From NCBI GenBank assembly GCA_013306675.1, contig JABLUY010000061.1, positions 62,001 through 126,000 of the forward strand: a DNA stretch of 64,000 nucleotides, read 5' to 3'. Under the pieces are notes generated by a model that was not told the origin of the DNA, did no database searches, and saw nothing but the letters and a program-made list of their open reading frames with translations. Made by a program: the position numbers and the translations under genes. The DNA comes from Thraustochytrium sp. TN22 (Eukaryota; Sar; Bigyra; Thraustochytrida; Thraustochytriidae). This document shows, one piece after another, positions 47,256 through 57,944 of the stretch (position 1 is the stretch's first letter; each line of letters begins with the position of its first letter).

Positions 47256-48952
47256 GGCGCCGTGCGCTCGTTCTCTCGAGTCGAGTTGTGCGTCGAGTGT
47301 CGACCCGACTTCGGCCGAGCCGAGCCCAGCCGAGCCGCCGGTGCAAGCGTGTTTGCCTGCCCGCCTCGCAAACCTCGCGCCGACGTTGTGCGGCTCAGGC
47401 TGCGGAATCATCGGCGCAGCCGTTGCGCGTCGTCAAGCACGCGCGTGCCCATGCCAGACAGAGTGTGCGACTCGTCTCGTCCCGCGGAGCTCGACCGGGG
47501 ACTCTTGCGCGCGCCCTGGGGCGGCAGAGGGACTCGAGCGGGCGCGGGGAGCAGCGTTTCACGTGCCTTGGTACGGCTCGAGACAAAAGCCAGGCCGCAA
47601 TTCGCGAGCTTGCTTGAGCTTGCGGCGGATCAGCGAGCCCAGCGAGAGCGAGCAGGCGAGTGAGAAGGAGGCTCGACAACTTGAAGACACGACGGATTCC
47701 TCCTTCACGTGCAAGTTGTGCCTTGTACTTCTTTGGAATTTCGTTATCACAGCGACGCCTTGCCCTTTTCGCCGCAGCCAGATGTTTTCGTAGCTTTTGC
47801 GCGCACGCGATCAGGCGGTTTTCCCCTCGAGACGTCTCATCAAAGGCGACAAGACAAAGGGCTCTTGCAGACAGCACCTTGTGAACATTCCTCTGCTTGC
47901 TCTCTCAGGCTCAGGCTGTTCGACATGGCCGAGCGTCCCTTCAGGTTTCAGGCGGCTGCCCTGCACTGCACTGCACAGAGCTGAGCGCGCAGTGCCGGCA
48001 AGAACTTGGCAAAGTCGCTCGTGACGCCTCATGACAGCGACGCTGCGACAGCGACAGCGTGAGCGACAGCGTGTAATTCACTTTCCGGTCTGTCCCCACT
48101 GACGCAGCTCATCCCCCGAATCCCCACTGGGCGCTCAGCTTCCCACCGCCCCCTCGAGCGGCACATCGAAGCGCGAGCTGCGGGATCCCCCTGGTGGTCA
48201 GAAAATCTTCCCCGCAGCCGCGCCGGCCTGCAGGGGAAGAGCGCCGAGACCCGCATGCCTTCTCCCCCTCGCGCGAAAAGATTCTCGCAGAGGCCCCGGG
48301 GGCAGGGGCGCGAGGGAGCGCGCCTCTGGGGCGGGCCGGCGAGGCGGCCGCGCGGCACAGAGCCGCATCCAAGACCTCCCTCCTTTCGCTCCGCCAAGTC
48401 CAGGTACGTCTCGGGCGATTGCGCGCGCGCGCGCGCGCGCGCGCGCGGGGGCGCACGGCGGCCGCCGCCTCTGCGCGCGGCCTGCCACCGCCGCCGCCGC
48501 CGCCCCCCGCGGCGCGCGCGAGGACGAGCGCGGCCAGCGGGATGGCTGGATGGCTGAAAGCGCGCAGGGCCGATGAGCTTATTACCGGCCACGCTTTGGC
48601 GCCGCTGTGCGGCGCGCGCGCCGGGGCTGCGCGCGGGAAGCTGCGCGCGCCGGGGCCAGCTGGCGGCGCGCGGCGCGCCGCCGCCGCCGCCACCCGCCGC
48701 CACCCGCCCCGTCGGCGCTAGAGCGCGTCGGCGGCGGCGTGTGCGGGGGCGCTTCATGCGGCGGAGCCGACTGGCGCCACGCCACGGCTTGGCACGGCTC
48801 GGCTCGGCACGCTGCTTGATAGACGGAAGGCGCGAGAGACGGAGGTTCGGCTGCGCCGGACAAGGGCAGGAGACTGACAGCGCAAGCTTGGCGCGTGGCA
48901 CGTAGACAGCAGGTACTTGGTCGGCCAGCTCCACCTCTCCCACACAGGCAAG
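47256..48952. promoter_or_regulatory. Divergent region upstream of myosin and V-ATPase c
   Basis: 1.7 kb without a convincing gene. Contains a (CG)n run of about 14 units at 48420-48448 (Z-DNA-prone) and tandem GCGACAGC words at 48030-48070. GTACGTC at 48403 could be the donor of a 5'-UTR intron of the V-ATPase c gene, though I cannot fix the acceptor. TTGATAGACGG near 48816 precedes the start by about 135 bases. Confidence 0.4.
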
Positions 48953-49666
48953 ATGTCGACCGACACGGAGATCCTCAACTCCCTCACCGGCCCCTCGGCC
49001 TACTTTTTCGCCTACATTGGCGCGGCCATCGCGGTCGTCTTCGCCAACCTCGGCACGGCCTATGGCACCGCCAAGGCCGGCGTCGGCATTCTGTCCATGG
49101 GTGTCGTCTCGCCGCACCTGGTGATGAAGGTAAGTCGGGTCGAAGCGAAGCGAAGCGATGCGCAGCGCAGCGCGCCGTGGATCCTTCCTTGCTTGCAGGC
49201 ACACTGACTTGCGTGCCTCCGCTCACGCGTGCAGAACATCATTCCCGTCGTCATGGCCGGTATTCTCGGTATCTACGGCCTTATCGTGGCCGTGCTGCTG
49301 AACGGCAGCATCACCGCGCCGCTGGCCCCGGTGAACGGCACCGTGTGCCCGGATGCCGACTGCTTCAAGTACTCGGACGGCTTCCGTGCCCTCGCGGCCG
49401 GCCTCTGCTGTGGCATTAGCTCCCTCGGCGCTGGCATGGCCATTGGCATCGTCGGCGACGCCGGTGTGCGCGCTGTCGGCCAGCAGGTACGTGATGAGCG
49501 CGAGGGAAAACCACCCCCATAATTGATTGGGGGAATAAGGACAAGACTAACAGGACTCGTACCGCGCCCGCAGGACCGCCTCTTCGTCGGCATGATCCTC
49601 ATCCTCATTTTCGCCGAGGCTCTTGCCCTCTACGGCCTCATCGTTGCCCTCGTGCTGTCGATTTAA
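48953..49666 (+). CDS. V-type proton ATPase proteolipid subunit c (three exons)
   Basis: Exons 48953-49129, 49235-49486 and 49574-49666, all joining in phase 0, give 173 residues. Introns are 105 nt (GTAAGTCGG...CGTGCAG) and 87 nt (GTACGTGAT...GCCCGCAG). The protein has four hydrophobic helices: [20 protein letters not shown], then [39 protein letters not shown] and [20 protein letters not shown]. The last holds the essential glutamate ([10 protein letters not shown]) that carries protons through the Vo rotor. The loop between helices 2 and 3 ([17 protein letters not shown]) is longer than usual and has two Cys. The ATG lies in GCAAGATGTC. Confidence 0.95.
49139..49175. repeat. (GAAGC/GCAGC)n pentamer run in intron 1 of V-ATPase c
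   Basis: CGAAGCGAAGCGAAGCGATGC followed by GCAGCGCAGCGC, within the 105-nt intron. Confidence 0.85.
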
Positions 49667-51195
49667 ACGCGCTCTTCTCACCGAATCGCATCAAGTCTTC
49701 TTCGTCGCAAGTCGTCGCTGCTCTCTCGTCGCGCTAGCCTTCGACTAGCTAGTCTTCTCCCTCACCCTCTCACTCCTCTTCTCCACGCACGCGGGTTGCC
49801 CCGGCGATCCGGCGGCACGTCTCGGGCGCTGCCGCCGACCTCGCGTCGCAAGATGTTGAACATTCTCTGTCGCGCACGACTAGCCTAAGCTACATCCCAT
49901 AACTTCGAGACTTTTTTAAGGAATGCCCCGCCCTTGTCCTTTTTCACCCTCCTCGTGACGGTGGCCGCTTGATGCCGCTCGCCCTCGCTCTGGCGGTCGC
50001 TAGCGAAGTCGCTCATGGTTGGGACGGTTTCAGCTCGCCTGATAGGTCTCTTCTACGAAGTATCTTCTTCGTCTCTCCCTTCCACAAGCAAGCCCTGCAC
50101 CGGTTTCCCGCAGCTTAAAATTTTTGATCAGTGGGAAGAGGGGGGTTGCAGCCCCGCCTCCATCTCCACGCGAGGGTCCCGCAGTCCGCCTCGGGGTCCC
50201 GCAGCCACCGCAGCCCGAAACCCGGCACCACTGCATCCAAAATCGTGTTCTTACCCACGTTGCCCCACTGCGCCATCCAGACGCAGAGGCGTCCCGTGCA
50301 CTAGCGTATTGCCTAGCGAGGCCTAGCGCCCGCCGCGGCACGTCCGCTATTCTGAGGAGGCGTTTAGTACGCTTGCCGTCCGCCACTGGTGCCTGCCTGC
50401 CTTGGCCGGTCCGAGCCCCCTGCCGGGCAGCCAGGCCGCCTGGCCGCGGCCATCGCTCGCTCGCAGCGAGCTCTCCGCCGACGCTGCGCAGTGCGCGCTC
50501 AGCACTTGCGCGCCGCGGGCGGCTCCAGGTCGGCAGGCAGGCAGGCAGGCAGGCGTGGCTTTTTCGCTAGGCTAGTAGGCTAGCAGCGCCTTGCTGCCAG
50601 CCACGGCACGCCGTAGCGCGCTCCGCTTTCCCTCCCTCCTTTCCTGCAGTCAGTCAGTCGGTGTGCTGTGGCTGTGGCTCCTGCGCTGCGATCTTTTGGC
50701 GCCGGGCGGCCGGGGCGGGCAGGCGGCACTGTGGCTGCGCCTCGCGGCCAGAGGAAAGGGCGCGAGAGGGCGCGAAAGGGCCGGCCGGCGCTTGCGCAGG
50801 CGAGGGCCGCCGCGGCGGCGCTGGGCTTGGCTGCCACTGGCCGCGGCAGGCTGCCCGCCCATGATGTGGAACATGTCACGGTGACGGCCCGGGTGTGCTG
50901 CGGCCTTGCGGCCCTTTTTCTCCCGCTATATCTCACTGTCAGGGTCAGTCAGGCTGGCTTGGCTCACTTGGCAAAGGCGCCTGGCCTGGCGTGGCTGCCT
51001 TGGCAGGCTCGCCTGCCTGCCTGTAAGGGCGCGCCGCGGCGGCAATCCAATCCGAGGCGCGCGCGGCAGAGAGCGGCGGCGCGGCGGCGGCGGCAGGGCG
51101 GCGGCGGCGGCAGCAGCGCGGCGGAAGGCGGCGTGCGGCTCGCGCCGCGGACCAGCGCGCTCGACCCCCGCGGGCTCCTGCGGAGCGGCAGCGCG

Positions 51196-51236
<41 letters not shown>

Positions 51237-51298
51237 AGAGGGAAAGTAAAGCGGCCGGCTGTATCTATTGCATCGCAGTGGAAAAGGAGGAGGAGAAG
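49667..51298. promoter_or_regulatory. Intergenic region upstream of V-ATPase A
   Basis: About 1.6 kb without a recognisable gene. Contains an AT-richer patch (TTAAAATTTTTGATCAG near 50116), GGCAGGCAGGCAGG near 50534, and a perfect (GA)n run at 51198-51230, 70 bases before the ATG. Confidence 0.45.
51198..51230. repeat. (GA)n dinucleotide run in the V-ATPase A leader
   Basis: About 16 uninterrupted GA units, 70 bases upstream of the start codon. Confidence 0.95.
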
Positions 51299-53155
51299 AT
51301 GAGCGACCCGTACCAGGCCGGCGACTCCGAGTCGGACTATGGCTTCGTGCTGCGCGTGAGCGGTCCCCTGGTGGTGGGTGAGCGCATGGGCGGCGCGGCC
51401 ATGTACGAGCTGGTCCGCGTGGGTAACGAGAAGCTGGTCGGTGAGATCATCAAGCTGGACGGCGACACCGCGAGTATCCAGGTGTACGAGGACACGAGCG
51501 GCCTGACCGTTGGCGACCCGATCCAGCGCACCAAGGCGCCGCTGTCGCTCGAGCTCGGCCCGGGCATCATGAACCAGATCTTTGACGGTATCCAGCGGCC
51601 GCTGCAGACCATCTGCGAGATCTCGGAGGACAGTGTCTTCATCGACAAGGGCATCACGTGCAACGCCCTGGACCGCGAGAAGAAGTGGGTCTACAAGCCC
51701 AAGAACATCAGCAACGGCGATGTCATCACGGGTGGCGACATCTTCGCCGAGGTCTTCGAGAACGAGGTGCTCAACGCGCACTCCATCATGTGCCCGCCCA
51801 ACATCCGCGGCACTGTCGTCGAGATGTACGGCGCCGGCACGGACAACAACGAGGAGGTCACCCTCAACGACACCGTGCTCAAGGTCAAGGACGAGAAGGG
51901 CAAGGTGCACGAGATCAAGCCCTACCACCTGTGGCCCGTGCGTACGCCGCGCCCCATTACGGAGAAGCTCGCCGGCAACCAGGCGCTCGTCACGGGCCAG
52001 CGCGTCATCGATACGCTCTTTCCCTCGGTGCTCGGTGGTACCTGCGCCGTGCCGGGTGCCTTTGGCTGCGGCAAGACCGTCATTTCCCAGAGTCTCGCCA
52101 AGTTCTCCAACACGCAGGCCGTCGTCTACGTCGGCTGCGGCGAGCGCGGCAACGAGATGGCGGAGGTGCTCGCTGAGTTCCCGGAGCTCATGATGGAGAA
52201 GGAGGGCAAGGAGTACCCTGTCATGCTCCGGACCGTGCTGGTGGCCAACACCTCCAACATGCCCGTGGCCGCCCGCGAGGCCTCCATCTACACCGGCATC
52301 ACGCTCGCCGAGTACTACCGCGACATGGGTCTCGACGTCGCCATGATGGCCGACTCCACCTCGCGCTGGGCCGAGGCTCTGCGCGAGATCTCCGGCCGCC
52401 TTGGTGAGATGCCCGCCGACTCGGGCTACCCGGCCTACCTCGGCGCTCGCCTCGCTGCCTTCTACGAGCGCGCGGGCCGCGTGCACTGCCTGGGCGGCCC
52501 CGAGCGCCAGGGCTCCATCACCGTCGTCGGCGCCGTCTCGCCGCCCGGTGGCGACTTCTCCGACCCGGTCACCTCGGCCACGCTTGGTATCGTCCAGGTC
52601 TTCTGGGGCCTCGACAAGAAGCTCGCCCAGCGCAAGCACTTCCCCTCGGTCAACTGGAACATCTCCTACACCAAGTACATGAACGTGCTCGGCCCCATGT
52701 TCGAGCGCATGGCGCCCGAGTACGGCGCGCTGCAGCAGGCCACCAAGCGCATCCTCTCCGACGAGGCCTCGCTCGCCGAGATTGTGCAGCTCGTCGGCAA
52801 GGACTCGCTCTCCGAGGACCAGAAGCTCACGCTCGAGGTCGCGCGCATCATCCGTGAGGACCACCTGCAGCAGAACGCCTTCTCCGACTACGACTTCACC
52901 TGCCCGCTCCACAAGTCCGTTGCCATCCTCAAGGCCATCGTCAAGTTCTACGAGATGGCCGTCAAGGCCATCGAGGAGAGCCCGGCTGAGAAGCGCATCA
53001 CCTGGGCCATCATCCGCAACACGCTCGACAAGGAGATTGTGCAGCTCACCGAGATGAAGTTCATCCACCCCAGCACCTCGCCCGCCGAGGTCAACGAGAA
53101 GACCGACGCCCTCCTCGCCAACATCGAGGCCCGCTTCGAGGCTCTTAAGAGCTAA
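51299..53155 (+). CDS. V-type proton ATPase catalytic subunit A
   Basis: 618 residues from the ATG at 51299 (the open frame upstream is leader sequence). This subunit hydrolyses ATP in V1. P-loop [12 protein letters not shown], the catalytic GERGNEM block, [23 protein letters not shown], and [21 protein letters not shown] are all present and normal. The non-homologous region typical of A subunits (residues about 85-190) is present. This is the gene that in yeasts (VMA1) hosts an intein in the region after the P-loop; here that region is uninterrupted. Single exon. Strong codon bias toward C and G ends suggests high expression. Confidence 0.97.
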   Translation: MSDPYQAGDSESDYGFVLRVSGPLVVGERMGGAAMYELVRVGNEKLVGEIIKLDGDTASIQVYEDTSGLTVGDPIQRTKAPLSLELGPGIMNQIFDGIQRPLQTICEISEDSVFIDKGITCNALDREKKWVYKPKNISNGDVITGGDIFAEVFENEVLNAHSIMCPPNIRGTVVEMYGAGTDNNEEVTLNDTVLKVKDEKGKVHEIKPYHLWPVRTPRPITEKLAGNQALVTGQRVIDTLFPSVLGGTCAVPGAFGCGKTVISQSLAKFSNTQAVVYVGCGERGNEMAEVLAEFPELMMEKEGKEYPVMLRTVLVANTSNMPVAAREASIYTGITLAEYYRDMGLDVAMMADSTSRWAEALREISGRLGEMPADSGYPAYLGARLAAFYERAGRVHCLGGPERQGSITVVGAVSPPGGDFSDPVTSATLGIVQVFWGLDKKLAQRKHFPSVNWNISYTKYMNVLGPMFERMAPEYGALQQATKRILSDEASLAEIVQLVGKDSLSEDQKLTLEVARIIREDHLQQNAFSDYDFTCPLHKSVAILKAIVKFYEMAVKAIEESPAEKRITWAIIRNTLDKEIVQLTEMKFIHPSTSPAEVNEKTDALLANIEARFEALKS

Positions 53156-53167
53156 GCACGCCCTGCA

Positions 53168-53192
53168 TGCAAGCGAGCGAGCGAGCGAGCGA

Positions 53193-53243
<51 letters not shown>

Positions 53244-53310
53244 AGCGAGCATGCTTCTTTGCTTGCTTGCTTGCTCGCTCACTCGCTCGCTCACTCGCTC
53301 GCTCGTCAGT
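53168..53310. repeat. Tetranucleotide array forming an imperfect inverted repeat downstream of V-ATPase A
   Basis: (GAGC)n then (GTGC)n on the left, and (GCTT)n then (GCTC/ACTC)n on the right. GAGC and GCTC arms are complementary, so the transcript could form a long hairpin just after the stop codon. Confidence 0.85.
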
Positions 53311-53573
53311 TCACCCACCTCACCTCTGTGTGTCGCCTCTGACCATGAGCCATTCGGGTCTAGCCTCCTCTCCTTTTACTTCATTCATTTCCACATAAAA
53401 GTACGTATCAGATCAATTCGTGGTCTCCCTTGCTCTGTTATTAGACACCCGTCATTCCCGATGTCCATCAGCGAGCCAACGCACTCCCTGTTGCGCTCTG
53501 CTCGCTCGTAGCCGTGCACCTTCAGAAGCAGACCGCCAACACACGCGGGTGACGTCACAGTGACGAAGCAAAC

Positions 53574-54097
53574 ATGACGGTCCCGGCGGAGCTCTCGCTC
53601 GAGGAGCGCCTGCAGCGTCTCGAGCTTCTCGGGCCCAAGTTTGCTGCTGCCGCGGCCGCCGCGCCAGACGCCACGGACAGCGAGAAGAGCGTACGTTTTC
53701 GATGAGCACGCCGCCAGGCCAGGCCAAGGGCCCCAGCCATCCGCAAGCCCGGAGAGCACGGCGCTCCACCGTCCGTACGCCGGTCGCTGCGGGCGGCGCA
53801 GGCCAGGTCTCTGTCTCCTCCAGGGCAAGCTCTCCACTCATCACGCCGCCGCGCGCCGGCGAGCCGCCACGCCGCACGTATAGCGCAGCGCCGGCTTGCC
53901 CCGTTGGCTTGTAGCTCGTAGCTAGCTAACATAGAGACTCGACCCGACTGACCACACGGACCGTGGCGGACACCAACGCGCAGGCACTGCTCGAGGAGAA
54001 CGCCCAGCTCAAGGAGAAGGTGGGCAAGCTTGAGTACCGCATCAAATTCCTGCTGCGCGCCCTTGACGAGCGCGACGCTGCTACGGCTGCCAACTAA
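53574..54097 (+). CDS. Small leucine-zipper-like protein (two exons)
   Basis: Exons 53574-53690 and 53984-54097 join in phase 0 to give 76 residues. The 293-nt intron begins GTACGTTTT and ends AACGCGCAG, matching the other introns. Exon 1 encodes VPAELSLEERLQRLELLG and an alanine run. Exon 2 encodes ALLEENAQLKEKVGKLEYRI then KFLLRALDERD. The ENAxLKxKxxKLxYRIxxLLRAL pattern resembles the N-terminal zipper of cytosolic arginyl-tRNA synthetase (EENLKLKYRLNILRK type) and short proteins with the same motif. Such helices mediate protein-protein contacts. The exon structure rests on the splice signals and on the coiled-coil character continuing to the stop. Confidence 0.65.
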
Positions 54098-54318
54098 GAG
54101 TTCAAAGAGACATTTTGGTGCTGGTGATACCAGGTACTGCACATTCGAGGCGAAGGAGCTGAGCTTCCGTGCCCATGCTCGTCCTCCTTGCCCCGGCCCC
54201 CGTGCGCTCGTCCTTCTCACTGCTCGCAAGCTTCATCGACAGCTCCGTAGAGCCACGCGCTATGCTGAAGCCACGCTTCGATAGAACGCGCTGAAATGGG
54301 CGCAAAGAGGTTCATCCT

Positions 54319-54377
54319 TCAGGCGCCGTACCGCCTCGTGATGGCCTGGAACCTCTCGCGGCGAATCTCGCCGTCAC
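54319..54377 (-). pseudogene. Relic of the centrin 3' end
   Basis: Reading leftward gives GDGEIRRERFQAITRRYGA followed by a stop. It aligns without gaps to [19 protein letters not shown] and the stop of the intact centrin at 54470, about 93 bases away in the same orientation. Only the last EF-hand end is copied. Confidence 0.75.
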
Positions 54378-54469
54378 CCTCTCCGCGCGTTCAATCAGTA
54401 AAACGCACGGAGGCGCAAACGAGGCCGCTGGGTGGCGTGACGTGGCGCTCAGAGACGCAGCAGGGTCTT

Positions 54470-54949
54470 TCAGGCGCCGTACTGCGTCATGATGGCTTGG
54501 AACTCCTCGCGACTGATCTCGCCGTCCAGGTCTTTGTCGAACTCGTCAATCATGGCCTGCAGCTCATGCTCCGACAGATTCTCGCCGAGCTCGCGCGTCA
54601 CCTTGCGCAAGTCGCGCAGAGAGATCTTGCCCTTGCCCTGCTCATCAAAGAGCTCAAAGGCCTTGCCCACCTCCTCGTCGGGGGTGCGTTGCGCGCGCTT
54701 GCGTGCCACGATGTTCAGAAAGTCCTCAAAGACCACGAGCCCCTCGTCGCGCACGTCGTACTCGCTCGCCAGTGCGATGACCTCCTTCTTGGTCACCGTG
54801 TAGCCCAGCGCGCGTAGGGCCACCTTGAGCTCATGATAGTCGATTGTGCCACTTCCCTCTGCGTCGAAGAGATCAAAAGCCTCCTTCAGCTCCCGCTCCT
54901 GCTCCTCCGTCAGCTTGGCGGCCCTGGGCCGCGCGGAGCGCGAGCTCAT
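54470..54949 (-). CDS. Centrin
   Basis: 159 residues from the ATG at 54949, the typical centrin length. The protein has a short basic head ([16 protein letters not shown]) and four EF-hands. Loop 1 ([12 protein letters not shown]) and loop 4 ([12 protein letters not shown]) look calcium-competent. Loop 2 ([12 protein letters not shown]) and loop 3 ([12 protein letters not shown]) are altered. [27 protein letters not shown] and [17 protein letters not shown] are centrin hallmarks. Centrins act at basal bodies and centrioles and in nuclear export, so the organism probably makes flagellated cells. The end lacks the usual KKTSLF-like tail and stops at YGA. Confidence 0.92.
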   Translation of the reverse strand: MSSRSARPRAAKLTEEQERELKEAFDLFDAEGSGTIDYHELKVALRALGYTVTKKEVIALASEYDVRDEGLVVFEDFLNIVARKRAQRTPDEEVGKAFELFDEQGKGKISLRDLRKVTRELGENLSEHELQAMIDEFDKDLDGEISREEFQAIMTQYGA

Positions 54950-55837
54950 GCTTGTGTGTGTCTCTCTCGCTCTCTCTCTCTCTCTGTTGTTGCCGACGGC
55001 ACGCGGCGGCCGCGCGGCCAGGATCAACAAGCCTGCTCGGCCCTCGTCGCGGCCACGCCGCCGCGCCGCACCGCGAGCCGCCGCGCCGCCCTTCTCCGTG
55101 GGACCTCGAACCCAGGACTGTCTGCCCCTCCAAGTTGCGCGGTGCTCGCTGCATTGCTGCAAGCTCGCCGCTGCTCGCAGCAAACGGTTTCAGGGACAGT
55201 CCGTGCGTGTCACATTTGTCGAGTGCAAGGCTTCAAGTTAGTTAGCAGCCTCACAACCAAAGCCAGTCCTGCGCGACGGCAAGGCTCACACACGGGCAAG
55301 GCCCCGAGCCCATGAGCCTCGTGCTCACGTCCCGTGCGCACGTTGAGCTTCAAGTTCAAGTTCACTATCAAGTGCTTCTCCACATGGATGTCTGCCGAAA
55401 ACTGACCCGCATTACCAGTCCTTGCAGGCACGCAGACCTCGAATCCATCGATGACGTCGACGAACTCGACGACCTCTTCCAAGACCACCACGACCTGTAC
55501 GACGACCTCAAGGAGCAGGCAGACCACATCGCCGAATGGGACGGTGGTGGCAGCTGAAGACGCAGGCGCGAGGGGGAGCCGGTCAAGCGTTGTGACAAAC
55601 GTGAAGGAAGGTGCCAAGGCGATGCAGCCCACATGCAACCGAAGACCCAGGTCCTGCGTGAGCGACCTGCCGAGCAGATCGATCACACCAGTCCGCAGCT
55701 TCAAGTTATGTGTCTTGACCATTTTTCCTGGAGCCGCGCGGCGGGTCCGAGCACCACATCGAGCTCGGTGGGCGATCTCCCATTTTATCAATCACATTGC
55801 CGTTTGTTGTGGTTTTTATGGTACCTGAGTTTTGAGT
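54950..55837. other. Intergenic region with ambiguous opposing frames
   Basis: Holds a 170-codon leftward frame (ATG at 55722, stop at 55210) overlapping a rightward frame at 55312-55557 whose end is acidic and helical (DDVDELDDLFQDHHDLYDD...). Neither shows a known domain and codon bias does not decide between them, so I annotate no gene. CTTCAAGTTCAAGTTC lies at 55347-55362, and further single copies of TTCAAGTT lie near 55229 and 55699. Confidence 0.35.
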
Positions 55838-57640
55838 TCACATCTTCATGTCAGCGAGCGATTCATCGAGATCCTGCATCTGTTGCTTCTTTTTGCGACG
55901 CGCCTTGGCCTTGGCCCTTTCTTGTGCAGCCCGACGCAGAGCCTCAGCGTCGGGGCCGGGGGGGACCACGGCCGGACGCCGCCGACCCTGGCTGTGATAC
56001 TTGTCGGAAGGCGCGGGCCCGAGGTCGAGCAGAAAGGCACCCTGGGAGCGCTTGGCCATGACTATGGCGTCCGTGGCCGGGATGAAGGAGGTGCCATGCG
56101 CGCGCAGCGACACGAGCATGGGGCAGTCAGATATAATCTCCTCGAGCGAGAAGGCTGTCACAAAGGTGCACCACGAGCAGTCCACATAGCGCATGGAGCG
56201 CATCCAGCGTGCGATCGCGAGAATACCCTCGTCCTTGAGCTTGCTGCACTTGGCAACAGACAAGCGCTCCAGGCGGCCACCAACGGGGCTTTGGGCGAGC
56301 GCCTTGAGCCCGTCGTTACTGATGAGCTTACAACCGGTGAGATTTAGCTCCCGAAGGGACGTCGAGTACCTGGCCAGCGCGTGCAGGGATCCATCATCCA
56401 CGAGCTCGCAGCCCGGGAGCTCCAAGCAGGCCAGCTGCGGACAGGATACAGCGGCGCTTCGCGTGGTGATGGAGGTAAGTCCACCTGCACCGGACACCAC
56501 GAGGCGCCGCAGCTTGGGCCAGCTAGCCATGAGCGGAGCCAGCCCTGTGTCTCCCAGTACTGGGCGCTCCAGGATGGCTAGCTCGCGCAGGTTGCCACAG
56601 TGCCGTGCAAAGTGTTCCAGAGGTGCTGGCGTGCCACGCCGGAACCCCACGATACGCAGCACCTCGAGGGCCGGGCCGCTCTCATGCGTTACGCCATGAA
56701 TAATGCTGCTGTCCAGGCTCTCTCCACGGCACGCAAAGACGCGGAGGCGGGAGAGCGAGTACTGGAGCCCATTCCACATCATGTTGCGAAAGGCCTCAGT
56801 CGGAGCCGTCTCGCCTGGTGCGCTCTCGTCCATGTACAGCTCTTCGAGTCGATCTCGCAGCCGCCCCCCGGAGATCATTCGAGTCATCGCAAGCATCGTG
56901 AGCACCTCATTTGCCAGGTCTGGGTATGGCCGTACGCCGCGCAAGCGGATCACGCGCGGGTGCTCCACCAGGCCATGCAGGAGGGTCTGCAGGTTCACAC
57001 GGTCGTACACGTGGTGCTCATCCTCGTGCGAGACCCGAATGCCGAGCTCACTCAGGCCCGGCAGTGCAGGCACGTTTTGGTTCCTAATCGCCTCGCGTGC
57101 CGCCGTGAACTCAGCCTCTCCGTCAGTACGCCTCGGTGGCATCATTCTGAGCACGTCAATATCGAAAACGCGGAGGCAGGCTTGGAGCCGCTCGTTCTCG
57201 TGCAGCAGCTGCAGGAGGCCTGCGCGCGTGATGCCCGGGCACCGCAGCACGCGCAACTCCTGCAAGTGGCGCAAGTACAAGGGCTGCAGCACTGCGTCGC
57301 CGACGTGCGGGCCCAAGTCGCGCAGGTCCACAGCGCGCAGCGCCTCACAGCGTGCCAGTAGCTGCACCAGCGCGGCCACGTCCACCTGCGAGCCGGCGCA
57401 GCGCACCTCGGCGACGTGCTCGCGCAATAGCTGCGCCGTCTGTGCTGCCGTCCGCCGGCACGCGGGCGCGAGCCGCAGGAGGTCCTGCGCCGTCAGCCAG
57501 CCCAGGGCCGCCAAGTTGAAGAAGATGTCCACAACATCGCGCGTGAAGGCCAATGGCACGGCCAGCGGCGGCGGCGGCGTCAGCCCTCGCGGTGACAGCG
57601 CAGACGGCGACGGCGGGCCCGAGCTCGCCGCCGTCTCCAT
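55838..57640 (-). CDS. Leucine-rich-repeat protein, F-box/AMN1-like LRRs
   Basis: 600 residues from the ATG at 57640. The first 75 residues include a helical region (DVVDIFFNLAALGWLTAQDL...LAPACRR) where an F-box could lie, but the motif is weak. From about residue 90 onward there are cysteine-containing LRRs of the F-box type: LRAVDLRDLGPHVGDAVL, LRVLRCPGITRAGLLQLL, LACLELPGCELVDDGSLHAL, LRELNLTGCKLISNDGLKAL, LERLSVAKCSKLKDEGILAI and RYVDCSWCTFVTAFSLEEI. The C-terminal 60 residues are basic and helical (ERAKAKARRKKKQQMQ). If it is an F-box protein it would deliver substrates to an SCF ubiquitin ligase; otherwise it may be AMN1-like. Confidence 0.8.
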   Translation of the reverse strand: METAASSGPPSPSALSPRGLTPPPPLAVPLAFTRDVVDIFFNLAALGWLTAQDLLRLAPACRRTAAQTAQLLREHVAEVRCAGSQVDVAALVQLLARCEALRAVDLRDLGPHVGDAVLQPLYLRHLQELRVLRCPGITRAGLLQLLHENERLQACLRVFDIDVLRMMPPRRTDGEAEFTAAREAIRNQNVPALPGLSELGIRVSHEDEHHVYDRVNLQTLLHGLVEHPRVIRLRGVRPYPDLANEVLTMLAMTRMISGGRLRDRLEELYMDESAPGETAPTEAFRNMMWNGLQYSLSRLRVFACRGESLDSSIIHGVTHESGPALEVLRIVGFRRGTPAPLEHFARHCGNLRELAILERPVLGDTGLAPLMASWPKLRRLVVSGAGGLTSITTRSAAVSCPQLACLELPGCELVDDGSLHALARYSTSLRELNLTGCKLISNDGLKALAQSPVGGRLERLSVAKCSKLKDEGILAIARWMRSMRYVDCSWCTFVTAFSLEEIISDCPMLVSLRAHGTSFIPATDAIVMAKRSQGAFLLDLGPAPSDKYHSQGRRRPAVVPPGPDAEALRRAAQERAKAKARRKKKQQMQDLDESLADMKM

Positions 57641-57944
57641 CTCGCGGTATTGGTCCTGCCTGACGCGGCGCGCAGCACGACTTGGAGTTGGCGAGGCGCA
57701 GCACAGTGCGACAACACCGCCACCACCCACACCACCTGCACTACCACGGTAGTAGTAGAAAGCGACTCGGATAACCCGGACTTGACTGCGAGGTTGAAGA
57801 AGACGAAGAAGACGAAGATGACGATGACGTGACTGACGTTTGTTGTTACCTCTTGACGTCACATCTTGGCAAAATGCAAAAAGGCAGAGATGGCAAAATC
57901 GGTTGGATCAGAGAGGACTTCAAAAACCTCGGCGCGGTCACAGC
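57641..57944. other. Short intergenic region
   Basis: Between the 3' end of TYW1 and the start of the LRR gene. A GAAGAAGACGAAGA-type repeat lies near 57797-57823. No gene. Confidence 0.45.

Noticed and set aside
50945-53068. A 707-codon leftward open frame over V-ATPase A
   Set aside because: Antisense shadow of a highly codon-biased gene, with no family resemblance.
51299-53155. A possible intein in V-ATPase A, the classic yeast site
   Set aside because: The region after the P-loop ([12 protein letters not shown]...) reads straight through at normal length.
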